Shown piece after piece: positions 45,270 to 54,764 of a stretch of 64,000 nucleotides of DNA. The stretch is from contig OZ024936.1 in the NCBI GenBank assembly GCA_964017235.1, positions 52,255,028 through 52,319,027 of the forward strand, read 5' to 3'. The position numbers and the translations under genes were made by a program. The DNA is from Sabellastarte sp. h YS-2021. Lineage: Eukaryota > Annelida > Polychaeta > Sabellida > Sabellidae. Each line of letters begins with the position of its first letter. Within the stretch, counting starts at the first letter, position 1. The notes beneath the pieces were generated by a model, which saw nothing but the letters and a program-made list of their open reading frames with translations, did not search any database and was not told where the DNA came from.

Positions 45270-45995
45270 ATGATTATGCTGGTTGTACCTAGGCAGAGGA
45301 AAATAAATTTTAAACCACTCTTCCTGTTGTTGCAGGCTTACTTTTAAGGTGTCTAAGTCTGCTTGAGGTAACGGCAGACCTATTTCCCGTTCGACTTTTA
45401 CCAGAAAAGTCAAGGGCTATAGATGGATATGTCCTGGTCTGATGCATAGGGCCGGGTCCTATAGAATTGGGCTTGGTTGATGTTACTTTTATGGTGGTTA
45501 GTCTAATTGGACACTGCTATTTTCTTATGGATTTCTTGTTGTGGAAGGAACATACTTTTTAAACTATTCTATCAAGTTTTCCAAAATATGTACCAACTTC
45601 TATAGAACGACACCATTTTTATATCCCTTTCTCATGGACATATTCAATGTAAGTTTGATTTTTCTGTTTACCTCAATTCTGATTTTTTTAGAATATGCTT
45701 TTAGCATGAACTCACAGGCTTTCGAAATAGCAATTTTTCACAGTTGTACTCCAAACATTCAGAAGTCGGCAAAGCTGTATATAACTCCTCGACTTTTCAT
45801 TTCAAAACATTTTGCAGTAGCAAAAGCTATTGGTCAGTCATTTCAAATTCAAATTGTTGATAACATTTATCAATTTCACCTTTATTGAAGGTGGTATTAG
45901 ACACATTTCTACCAAAATCAAATTTGCTAAAAATGGACTCTTAATGGGTATTTCTGCAGTGATAGAGTTCTAAAGCTTTCATTTCTCTTTCATTT
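45270..45995. other. No gene recognised
   Basis: AT-rich. An open frame at 45541-45888 lacks a family match and I do not call it. Confidence 0.4.
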
Positions 45996-45999
45996 GCAA

Positions 46000-46200
46000 G
46001 CTTTTATTTTAATTTTTGAGCTTCAACCCTATCTTTTGCCCTTGTGCGTCAAGCTCCTCTTTTTGTTGATGAGCTTGAAGTTCTTCTTTTCACCTTTGAG
46101 CCTCAAGTTCTTCTTTTTGCTGTTAATCTCCAAGCTCATCTCTTCGGTGTTTGATCTCAAGTTCTTGTGTTCATTGTTGGGTCTTTAGTTCTTTGAGTTT
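46000..46200 (-). repeat. Degenerate tandem repeat encoding coiled-coil-like sequence
   Basis: On the minus strand the phrase QKEEL(E/Q)A(Q/H) recurs about every 36-39 bp, with stops between units. The DNA unit is CTTCAAGTTCTTCTTTTTGC-like on the plus strand. It could be a remnant of a coiled-coil gag or structural gene. It is too broken to assign. Confidence 0.45.
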
Positions 46201-46523
46201 TAATTATCCTCCGATTTTTACATTTCCAGATTTCTTGAAAAAAATGGAAGGCAATAAAAAAATGGATTTACCTTTTGTCAGCTCCTTGGAAAAGCTGGTA
46301 TTCTCCAACAATTAATAATTTTGATGAAGAGCTTCATTGTGAAGGTCCAATAGTTTTACAAAAAAAAAAAATACAGTTTTTTAGGACCATTACAGTTTTA
46401 AACTTCTCTGAAATGGGGCAGACATTGCATATTAAATGTATAATGACCTTAAATTGATCTAAGATTCTGATAACTGATATCCCACTACATAGTGGGATCC
46501 TTTGATGATAAATGTGAAGTAGC

Positions 46524-46641
46524 ACTTTTGCAGCCATTTGCCCAAACTCCAGAAGTAATTTCCTTAAACGAGAGTCCTTCAACTTTTGCAGCCATTTGCT
46601 CAAACTCCAAAAGTAATTTCCTTAAACGAGAGTCCCTCAAC
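46524..46641. repeat. Two-unit tandem repeat, 59-bp period
   Basis: CTTTTGCAGCCATTTGC...AACGAGAGTCC(T/C)TCAA occurs twice back to back with three or four differences. Confidence 0.9.
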
Positions 46642-46994
46642 TGCAGAATTCTTTATTTACACTTATTGTACAAGTCACAAAGATCACTTAAAGTACAAAA
46701 TGTAGGTTAACGGCTCCTCAATCTTGTACTTTTTACTACCTTTTGACCCAGACAAGTTTCCCCCAAACATGTTAACCTGCAGTCTGTGTATGGATTTTGA
46801 GAAGGCTGTTTGCTTTACTGCAGTTACTTTTAGTGTTATTTTTTTGTTATTTTTAAGGTAACTTATGTCAAAGCTTCATTAATTAAGTAATAATAACTTT
46901 GGAAGCAGGGAGGATCACCGATAATGAAATATGGTAAAATACAAAAATTTATATATTAATTTGGTCAATGTGATTTCTAAGCTATTACTGAATA
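46642..46994. other. No feature recognised
   Basis: AT-rich spacer ahead of the SINE at 47002. Confidence 0.4.
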
Positions 46995-47001
46995 GCAAAT
47001 T

Positions 47002-47240
47002 CGGGGGGCCACGGTGGCAGAATGGTAACACTCTCGCCTCCCACCTCTGAGGCTGGGGTTCAGTTCCCGACACGGGCTCAAGTGGGAAAGCTGGTAGTTA
47101 CTTGCCGTTAGTCGGCAGTTTACAGTACACAACCCTAACAAACTGTATGTACTGGTTTCCTCTGCCCTTCCAACTACCCGTCGGGATATGACCTATACAG
47201 TGTTGAAAGTGACGTAAAACCCGAAATAAATAAATAAATG
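47002..47240 (+). mobile_element. Full-length tRNA-derived SINE
   Basis: The head is GGGGGGCCACGGTGGCAGAATG, with a B-box GGTTCAGTTCC. The middle is AAAGCTGGTAGTTACTTGCCG and TATGTACTGGTTTCCTCTGC. The 3' end is TGTTGAAAGTGACGTAAAACC followed by CGAAATAAATAAATAAAT. A short GCAAATT repeat at 46995-47001 and 47241-47247 may be the TSD. This is the best-preserved copy and defines the family layout. Confidence 0.88.
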
Positions 47241-47247
47241 GCAAATT

Positions 47248-48190
47248 TCACCATGTCAAGTAAATTTAGTTCAATGGAAACACGGTAATTTATTCTGGTA
47301 AACCAATTCAGTTTCCTGTGGTTTCTATGAATAGTTCCTCGATCAGAGATCAATATACACACACTCTAGCAAATACAGTGCAATGTTTTATCTTCTTAAA
47401 AGAAAGGAAGGTACTTCTTTGCACAACACCTGCGACATCTATAGTAAATCAACTGAACTTTCACACAGTTTTTTTGTTGACCTACCTCTGTTCCGATTAC
47501 ATGAGTTATATAATAAGATCTATCTAGTGGGGCTGTAACTGATCCTTTTGAAAAGGGGTGTAACAAATTCTGTTAAAAAGGTTAGGAAACTGACCAATCA
47601 ACTTGACATATCCCGAATAAAACGATAGGAGTTGTATGTCCAAAAGGATCAATTTTACATCTTACTCTACATTGCCATGACAGATAGAGATAACTCGTAA
47701 CAATAAGCCTTATAAATAATCTTTACCGATGTTAATACATTTATCCATAATAATTAAGTGGCAGATCAGGGGCACTTATTTGTTTCCATGCTGGTTCGGT
47801 TGTTCACTGCCGCCGGACTATGGTCTCCCTTGAATAACTTATTTTGCTTCAGAATTTTTCAAACTATAGGGGCAGAATAAATTTTTTTGATACTTTGAAG
47901 AGACCTTAAACTTTACCTAGGGTAAACTTAAAACATTTTTCAAAAACACCCCCCATCACATTTTGAGAAAAACTTCACTCATCAGCTTTATAAAATTTTG
48001 CAGGCACATTCTATAACAAAATTTGAAAGTCGGAAAGTATTTTCTGATTAATCGGACCATAGATGCCTGAATGGGAGGCATTTTATTTTCTCAAATTAAA
48101 AAAATGGGTTCTTTGTATCTCAAAAATGGTCAAGATTTCGGCGGTTTGTTGGAATAAGTTATTCAGCTCCTTTTTGATAATCTTTCACAA
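47248..48190. other. No gene recognised
   Basis: AT-rich intergenic sequence. Confidence 0.4.
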
Positions 48191-48199
48191 TCCAAAGTT

Positions 48200-49150
48200 T
48201 CAGCCCTGTATCTGCAACCTTAAGGTCACCTTAATGTCATAAGGGGCGCTTAACCATCCAATTCACTTATTTTTTTTCACTTTTTAAAACCAAACTTGGC
48301 ACATAAATTAAAATTTGCCAAATGAATATCCTGACTTTATGGTGACCTTAAACTGTAAATATTAATGAAGCATGGCCTCCTTAACCCCATAAAATTGCGA
48401 TAAAACCCTATGGTTCCTTTATTTTTTCATTTTTAAAAATCTAACTTTTTACTGATATTGAAGTAGATTAAAAGAAGATTCTGACGACCTTATGATTTAA
48501 ATACTAACGATGTGATGACCACCTTAAACATAAAATGTAGCATTTGAGCCGTCAACCCAGTGTGTACATTTTTAAAATAAAACTTGACATATTTATTAAG
48601 GTCAGCAAAAGGAACCTTCTTAATTTTTGGTCACCTTAAAGTCGCAATATGAATGAAATTATGGTCCTCTTACAGGGAAATAAGGGGTTTTCAGCCTCCA
48701 GCTATCTTCTTGTTCAACTGACCTCAGTTAAATTGTGCATACTAAAAAGATGACAAAAGGGGCATTCTTATTTTATGGCCACCAAAAATTTCCAATACGA
48801 GTGTAGAAGTTATGGTTATCTTACAGTAAAAATTGGAGTTTTCAGACCCCAACTGACTTACTTTTCAATAACACCAATTTAACTTGATTAACTTGATTAA
48901 GCATACCCAAAGAGAGATTTCTATGATCTTCCCAGTTAGAGTTCCTGTATTTAAGAAGCTATGGCCATCTTAACATAACATATATGTAGTTTCACCTCCT
49001 ACCTCCTTTCGTTTCGGACTTGCCACATACACAATTAAAATTTCTGTAAACTATCAAACCTACCCTCCTAGTGTTTATGAAGTTATGGCATCTTCAACGA
49101 AAAAAAATGAGGTATGTAGCACCCATTGATGTGGTTATTAACAGAAATTC
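48200..49150. repeat. Ancient degenerate tandem repeat, period about 145 bp
   Basis: The phrase A(A/C)G..(G/A)TTATGG(C/T)(C/G)(A/C)TCTTAACA and variants recur at about 48365, 48505, 48649, 48800, 48950 and 49072. Each is followed at a similar distance by AAAAxCxAACTT- or TTTTCAG-like text and a CTTxTGGTGACCTTAAA phrase. Units are strongly diverged. Confidence 0.5.
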
Positions 49151-49271
49151 CCTACTTTAAGTGTATTAAAAGTCCCACATTTCTTTTAAGTTAAATTTAT
49201 AAGCATTATAATACTACATGAATTAATATGTTTATCTGTATTGGTTTCTTTCTAACAGCTAGTTAAAAAGG

Positions 49272-49432
49272 TGGAGGAAACCAGTGCATACAGTTGGTCA
49301 AGAATCTGTGTGCCAACCAACGGCAAGCAGCTACCAACTTTCCCAATTGTGGTTGGTCTGGAATTCTAAATCAGATCTTAGAAGTGGGAAGCGAGTATGT
49401 TACCATTGTGTCAATATGGCCCCTGTACTACT
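49272..49432 (-). mobile_element. SINE fragment
   Basis: The reverse strand carries the SINE head (GGGGCCATATTGACACAATG) and body (AAAGTTGGTAGCTGCTTGCCG, CTGTATGCACTGGTTTCCTCC). The 3' tail is missing. Confidence 0.65.
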
Positions 49433-49662
49433 AATTGGAGTAAGAATTTTTAATTGTTAATTTGATGAAGAACATTCTGTAGAGCGTTGATGTCAAGAAG
49501 TGTGAAGTCAATATTGAAAGAAAAAGAGATGAAAAATACGCTAACTTTCAATTAGTGAACATAAAGTTAAAACAAGCCATACATTTACACTAATCATAAA
49601 ATAACTTAAAATTTGATTAATTAGTTAAGATAATAAGCTGTTCATATATAGTGTGGTAAGTC

Positions 49663-51111
49663 CTAATATTCAACTTTTTCTGTAACCTTTTCTTTGAATG
49701 GTATCACTCTGGTTTTAGTTTTCTGCTTGGCTTTACCACAACGTACACATGCCATCACAGAACAGTCTATGATTTCTAATATTGTAATAAAGCTGGCTCC
49801 AAGGTAAAGTCCCAACTGACCCCCAATATTGGACAGTAGCTGCACAAGATCCATCACTGCCATCTGACTAACCTTCTTAATTTCCAGTGACTCATAATAG
49901 ATATACATCTGGGCATATCGCTCCCTCATTTTTGAAGTATCTGTTATCTTCCAACCTTTCTCTTTGCCATAAATCTCTCCCATGAAGTTTGGAAAGTCCA
50001 TGGTTGATATTCGATAATCAAAATCATATGACTGGCATGTTGGTAAGCAGAAATTGCAATGCTTCAAACCATCCTCATAAAATTTTTGCAGATTGTGAGA
50101 TGAACAGGTGTAGAAATCAAAGACGGAGCAACCATCTGCATCCATACTAAGGAGATTGCAGTCACAATTATATACCGTTTCCATCATGCATTTTGCTAGA
50201 CATCCTTCCTCCGAATATCTGACTCCATGGCCCAAATATTTGTCGATTAATGCTGGATCTTCTTTATCCTTTATGCAGTCAATGCTTGAATATGGCTTTG
50301 GCAAAATGTTTTTTTCAACCAAACGCATTGAAACAAAGACTTCTTTTCCAGCTTCCACCACAAACTTATGGTACTTCATCCTTGGATAAACAAATGGATC
50401 ATGGATTAGTACCTGTATTCCAGTGCCAAGAAATAAAGGAATTATGTACTCATCTGGGTTGATGTCTATGGTCAATGAAATACCATAGGTATCTCCAGCT
50501 AGACTTGTAGATAACATACCATTCTCATTGGCATACTGGTCAGAATTGAAGGTGAAACACATGCCATAGTCAGTGAAAAAGGTTTTCACATATTTGCTGC
50601 AGTCATAATCAATTATGCCAATGTTACATGACACAAATACATCTTCTGTCTGCAAGCCCGCAATGCTTAGAAACTCAATGAATTTGACACTGCGCATCAA
50701 ATCTAAGTGTGCTTCACTAGTGTCATCAGGTACACCTAAACCAAGAAATAGACTAGCCATTTGAATGGCAACAGCGGGCAACAAGTCAGGCCACTCTGCT
50801 GCAATACTTGAATTTTTGACAGCATTGATATTGCAAATGGTCACAGCTGGAAGAATAAGACTGTCATTTCTTTCCAATTTGGTGCTGGTGACACTTTCAT
50901 ATCTGTAGTATTTCCAAATGGATTCTGTCAAACCTGCAATAATCAAAGATACCATAATTAACACAATAATTGTCCATAATACTTTACGCATAATGTATCC
51001 ATTTTCAGTGAGAAATTTCAAGCCATGCATTGTTGTCGAAGAAGTAAATGTATACACTTCTTTTTTAAATACATTTTCTTTCGTGGCAGCCATTTTAATG
51101 TTGTGGGACAT
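49663..51111 (-). CDS. DEG/ENaC-type (ASIC-like) sodium channel subunit, second paralogue, single exon
   Basis: The protein is 482 aa and aligns end to end with the 34456-35892 gene; most residues agree by eye. The HG motif is in TTMHGLKF. TM1 is VLWTIIVLIMVSLIIAGL. The Cys-rich ectodomain block has the same spacing (GCLAKCMMETVYNCDC, CNFCLPTCQSYDF). TM2 is NIGGQLGLYLGAS followed by ITILEIIDC. The GAS filter is the family's usual form. The tail ends KEKVTEKVEY, slightly longer than its paralogue. Start: ATG at 51111, with an alternative Met7 in AAAATGGC. The role is a plasma-membrane Na+ channel subunit. Because the two genes share strand and flanks, a segmental duplication followed by insertion of about 13 kb of repeats between them is the simplest history. 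Confidence 0.9.
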   Translation of the reverse strand: MSHNIKMAATKENVFKKEVYTFTSSTTMHGLKFLTENGYIMRKVLWTIIVLIMVSLIIAGLTESIWKYYRYESVTSTKLERNDSLILPAVTICNINAVKNSSIAAEWPDLLPAVAIQMASLFLGLGVPDDTSEAHLDLMRSVKFIEFLSIAGLQTEDVFVSCNIGIIDYDCSKYVKTFFTDYGMCFTFNSDQYANENGMLSTSLAGDTYGISLTIDINPDEYIIPLFLGTGIQVLIHDPFVYPRMKYHKFVVEAGKEVFVSMRLVEKNILPKPYSSIDCIKDKEDPALIDKYLGHGVRYSEEGCLAKCMMETVYNCDCNLLSMDADGCSVFDFYTCSSHNLQKFYEDGLKHCNFCLPTCQSYDFDYRISTMDFPNFMGEIYGKEKGWKITDTSKMRERYAQMYIYYESLEIKKVSQMAVMDLVQLLSNIGGQLGLYLGASFITILEIIDCSVMACVRCGKAKQKTKTRVIPFKEKVTEKVEY

Positions 51112-51365
51112 CCAGCCTGCTAGAGTGACACAAAACTACCCAAGGATGAAATATTTGTAGTCCTTTGCATGATATAAAAAGGTAAATCAATTATGTATCT
51201 TGGTGTCTCTTTGGGACCGTACTTTTCAGTCTGGCGTTAGTATTTTTTTATCCTATAAGATATTGAACTCATGCAGTGAGGACATTTTCCCTCAGTCTTA
51301 TTGTAACAAGTAGAAATTCTTATACATAAAAATAACATCTGGTGAAAAGATGTAAAAGATCTTGC
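51112..51365 (-). promoter_or_regulatory. Upstream flank shared with the first DEG/ENaC gene
   Basis: It has the same ordered blocks as 35893-36170 (GATATAAAAAGGTAAATCAA, ATGCAGTGAGGAC, AAAATAACATCTGGTGAAAA). Conservation outside the coding frame points to promoter or 5' UTR sequence, or simply to recent duplication. Confidence 0.5.
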
Positions 51366-51369
51366 CTTA

Positions 51370-51988
51370 ATGTGTAAAACTGAAATGAAGCTTGTAACAG
51401 GCTTACCCCTTTGACACACATTCAGTTGTACTTGTCTTATATATTTATTTTATACCTTAAATATTGAATAAAGCGATGAAGCATGAGGGTATTGATGCAA
51501 ACCATTTTCTTCTCAGCAGCTGTATTTATCATTTTTTTCCCACAGACTGGTACAAGAAATAAAGGAAGATGTTATAGAAATAGACAAGGACAAGCAGGGA
51601 AAATGGTTATCTCATTTTGTGGCTCTTCCAATAATTAACTGCACCCTTCGATAAAAAAATCTTTATAGAATATTTGTATATTTTTGTACAAAATAGCTTC
51701 AAAACTAATTTTCATAAGATTTTTTTAAATGTCAAGTTAGAATAGAAATAGACAACTCCGAGCTCAGGGTTACAGGAGATTTTACAACGACGAGCGATAT
51801 TAGGATCACAAAGGCGGAGCCAAATTCTAGGCTGCTGATTACGGTCCCTTGAATATAATGATCTGGATACTGGAGTAAGATATTGTTTGTCTGTAACATT
51901 GTATGTCTTGTTTTTGCTAACCTAAAAAAAGATTGACGTACATTTTTAAATTTAAATTTATTTATGTATTTATTATTATTTTTTTTTT
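51370..51988. other. No gene recognised
   Basis: AT-rich intergenic sequence ending in a T-run. Confidence 0.4.
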
Positions 51989-52007
51989 GGGGGGGGGGGG
52001 GGGGGGG
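51989..52007. repeat. G19 homopolymer
   Basis: Nineteen consecutive G residues abut the left TIR of the next element. Length may be unreliable in an assembly. Confidence 0.9.
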
Positions 52008-52461
52008 TATGGAGGTGTTTTACTGGAGCTGACCCTTCTCTACTTTAGGGTCAGTTCGGGGTTCCAGGCTTTACTTGGAAGGTTGGTTTAAATATCAAAC
52101 ATGTTTGATATTTCACTGAGCATCCAAGTCTCTTCATCATGACCCTGACACTTGTCCTTATCACTTTACGTCTTATCCCACTTACTTCCTATTAACTTAC
52201 TGACTTATCGTTACCAGCTACAACATTCCTCAATGGTTTTCCTTACTATTTTCCCATTGGATTATGCTGAAAAATAGTCCGACTCCAAGATATTTCCTGA
52301 GGCAAATCCAGGCAAGCCGGGATGAACTATTTATTGTCTTGAAGGTGAATCCAGACTTTCATTTTCCTGTGCTACAATTGCACCAACTCATGTCCTATGT
52401 TCCTGACCCTAAAGTCAGTAAGGGGCGGTGATGAGCGGCTCCAGTGGAACACCCCCATAAG
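52008..52461. mobile_element. Non-autonomous TIR element with a central 24-bp palindrome
   Basis: The left end TATGGAGGTGTTTTACTGGAGC pairs with the reverse complement of the right end, TATGGGGGTGTTCCACTGGAGC. TTTAGGGTCAG is inverted just inside both ends. At 52090-52113, AAATATCAAACATG continues as its exact complement, a perfect 24-bp palindrome. No ORF is present. Related pieces lie at 32200-32497 and 39512-39700. Confidence 0.7.
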
Positions 52462-54079
52462 GCTTAAAGTTCTCTGAATATACAAAAGTTAAACTTTAGA
52501 CTTGGCTCAAACCCTTGGTGAATATGGCACCTGTAGTATAATAACTAATCTTAAATTACACTTGAGTGTTTTTTCTTTTGTTAAAAATATCCAATATCTT
52601 TCATTAATGGACAGTTGTTCCCCTTTGAGATTTTGGCCATATATAGAGGCATTTTTGCACATTTTCAAAGAAACCCTTCTACATTTATTTCAACTCAGAT
52701 AATCATTAAAACCCAAAAATACACGCCAGAAATTAGAATGTAAAACACCATATTTAAGCTTACAAATTAAGGATTATGTGTAATTTAAATAGGTTAATAG
52801 CCTCGTAAGTCTCCAATATTTGAAAATAATGGACTATTCACGAGGTGTAAATTGTAAAATAACATAAAATACAACATCTGGTAGTCAAGAAGGTAATCCT
52901 TGACTTATCATCTTTTAGCTTTTTCAGTTCTACAGATTGACAGTAAAGTAAAATGTTTGCTTAGAATCTTATGAGCTTGTAAATATTAATCCTTTGACAA
53001 AGTATAGCCATGAAAGCATTATTATGGTCTTGGGACTTTCAGTGTTGTGAAGAATTTGTGTTAGATGCAATAAGGTTAGTGTTATCAATGCAAAATATAC
53101 TAGTAATAATAAAAAAACCCAAAGTATGTGTGAATATCTGCCTTTTTCTGAGTCAAACCCATCTTTTGCTTGCTGATCTGATTTCAGGTTAGTGGGCATT
53201 AAGCCGTATGTTCATGCAGTCAAGGGTTTGCATTTGAATAAATATTTGGTAAAATAAACTTGAGACTGATATTTTAGAAGAATCCCCTTGGTAAACTAGT
53301 ATTGCAAAACTTGTGAGAGTAGGGACATAGTTATTACTCTGAATTTATGTCATAGTTTGTATAAGTGTTATGTCAGTAGAGTGCTGATCTTGTTCGCCTG
53401 TAACATTACAAATCTTTTTTGTTCATATAGTAAAATAAAAAAAAAGATATATCTGCACTTTTTATTTTGATTTAATTTTCTCATATCAATACTCTAAAAC
53501 CACTTTAAGTAGAAACTCTCAGAAAACAAATTCCAGTTGTGAGTAATATCTTAAAAATAATTTTCATTGCATTTCATTCATTTTCATTTACTTATAGTGA
53601 CATGCAATACACAATATCAAACAAGACAAATTATCATTATTGTTATCACTGGACAAATTACAATGTTATCAGAATTAGCCATGGGTTGTCATTGAATAAA
53701 ATATATTAACAAATAGCAGCCATTATATTTATGAAAATTTATCCACTACAATAAATGTTGTAACTAATGGTTACATTGTGGATTGATATTAAAATATACG
53801 GATTTCAACCATAAACACTTTGTGATGCTACAGTAATTAAAATAATGCAGTTTAAACGAATTTTTCATGTAATTTCTGCAATTTATTCCATTGTAGTGGC
53901 CACGATGTAAGCTTTTACATAATTAAATATTGCATTAATTTGTCCACAAGGCTATCACTCAGACTCTCCACTGTGTTATGTTTTAATAAACTTTAATTCA
54001 TATTTCTTTTTTCTTCGCTTAGTCAACAAATACATACATGTAAAAAAAGCTAAAATTACAGAGGCCTAGAACTGCCATC
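52462..54079. other. No gene recognised
   Basis: AT-rich intergenic sequence with short ORFs lacking coding character. Confidence 0.45.
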
Positions 54080-54214
54080 TTCTTTTTATACCAAACATTG
54101 TTTTTCTATTTCACCAACTCGAATATACAAGTTATGGTCTCGTATATTCAAATTTATAACTTGTGTATTTGAGTTAGTAAAATAAAAATTGTTCAGCAGT
54201 TTAAAAAAGAAGAA
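54080..54214. mobile_element. Foldback (hairpin) element
   Basis: CTTCTTTTTATACC...CAACTCGAATATACAAGTTATGG on the left is an imperfect inverted copy of the right arm ATAACTTGTGTATTTGAGTTAG...AAAAAAGAAG. The whole 135 bp would form one long hairpin. Confidence 0.55.
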
Positions 54215-54636
54215 AAGTGGATTGGTAATTTCAGGGTTCCGTACAATTCAATGATTTTACGAGTATTTTTTCAACCACACAATTCAGTGTTAATGTGATT
54301 ACACATCTATATAAATATAGAAAACACATTTAACAAGCAAAAATCACCATTAGATCGTTTAAAATGATAATGCCTTTATTTATAATCATATTACCATTCC
54401 CCATCACTCCATAAATGTATTGATACTGCACTTTTTAGCTGTATTTACATTAGTAATTGTTGTATATTTATCCAATAACATACTATTCTAGTTAACAACA
54501 TTGTTACTAAAGCATTTATATCATGTTTAATTTAATTTGCCTTTCGCATTACATATATATGTTATTATTCACAAAGTAATGATATTCACTTGGAATTGCT
54601 TTGGGATTTGATATTTCGTAAAAGGGAAGAGACATT

Positions 54637-54764
54637 TGCACTTGTAAATAAAGATAAATCAGACTACTATAGCAAACTGATCTCAGACAATAGTCATGAC
54701 TCTCGAAAACTTTGGCGTGAGCTCCATAAGACCCTGAACAGGGTTTCTGATGCCACACTACCAT
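54637..54764 (+). repeat. 128-bp duplicate of LINE segment 55368-55495
   Basis: The two stretches match base for base except one (54760 A, 55491 T). In the LINE this segment belongs after the endonuclease; here it sits before it. Confidence 0.92.

Noticed and set aside
45541..45888. 115-codon open frame
   Set aside because: It is Phe/Ile-rich in AT-rich DNA, with no motif and no splice or Kozak support.
47002..47075. tRNA gene
   Set aside because: Only A/B-box-like resemblance is present. No complete cloverleaf is seen, and the unit continues into a SINE body with an (AAAT)n tail.
34456..51111. DEG/ENaC copies as retrogenes of each other
   Set aside because: They share upstream sequence outside the coding frame and lack poly(A) tails or TSDs, which favours DNA-level duplication of an already intronless gene.
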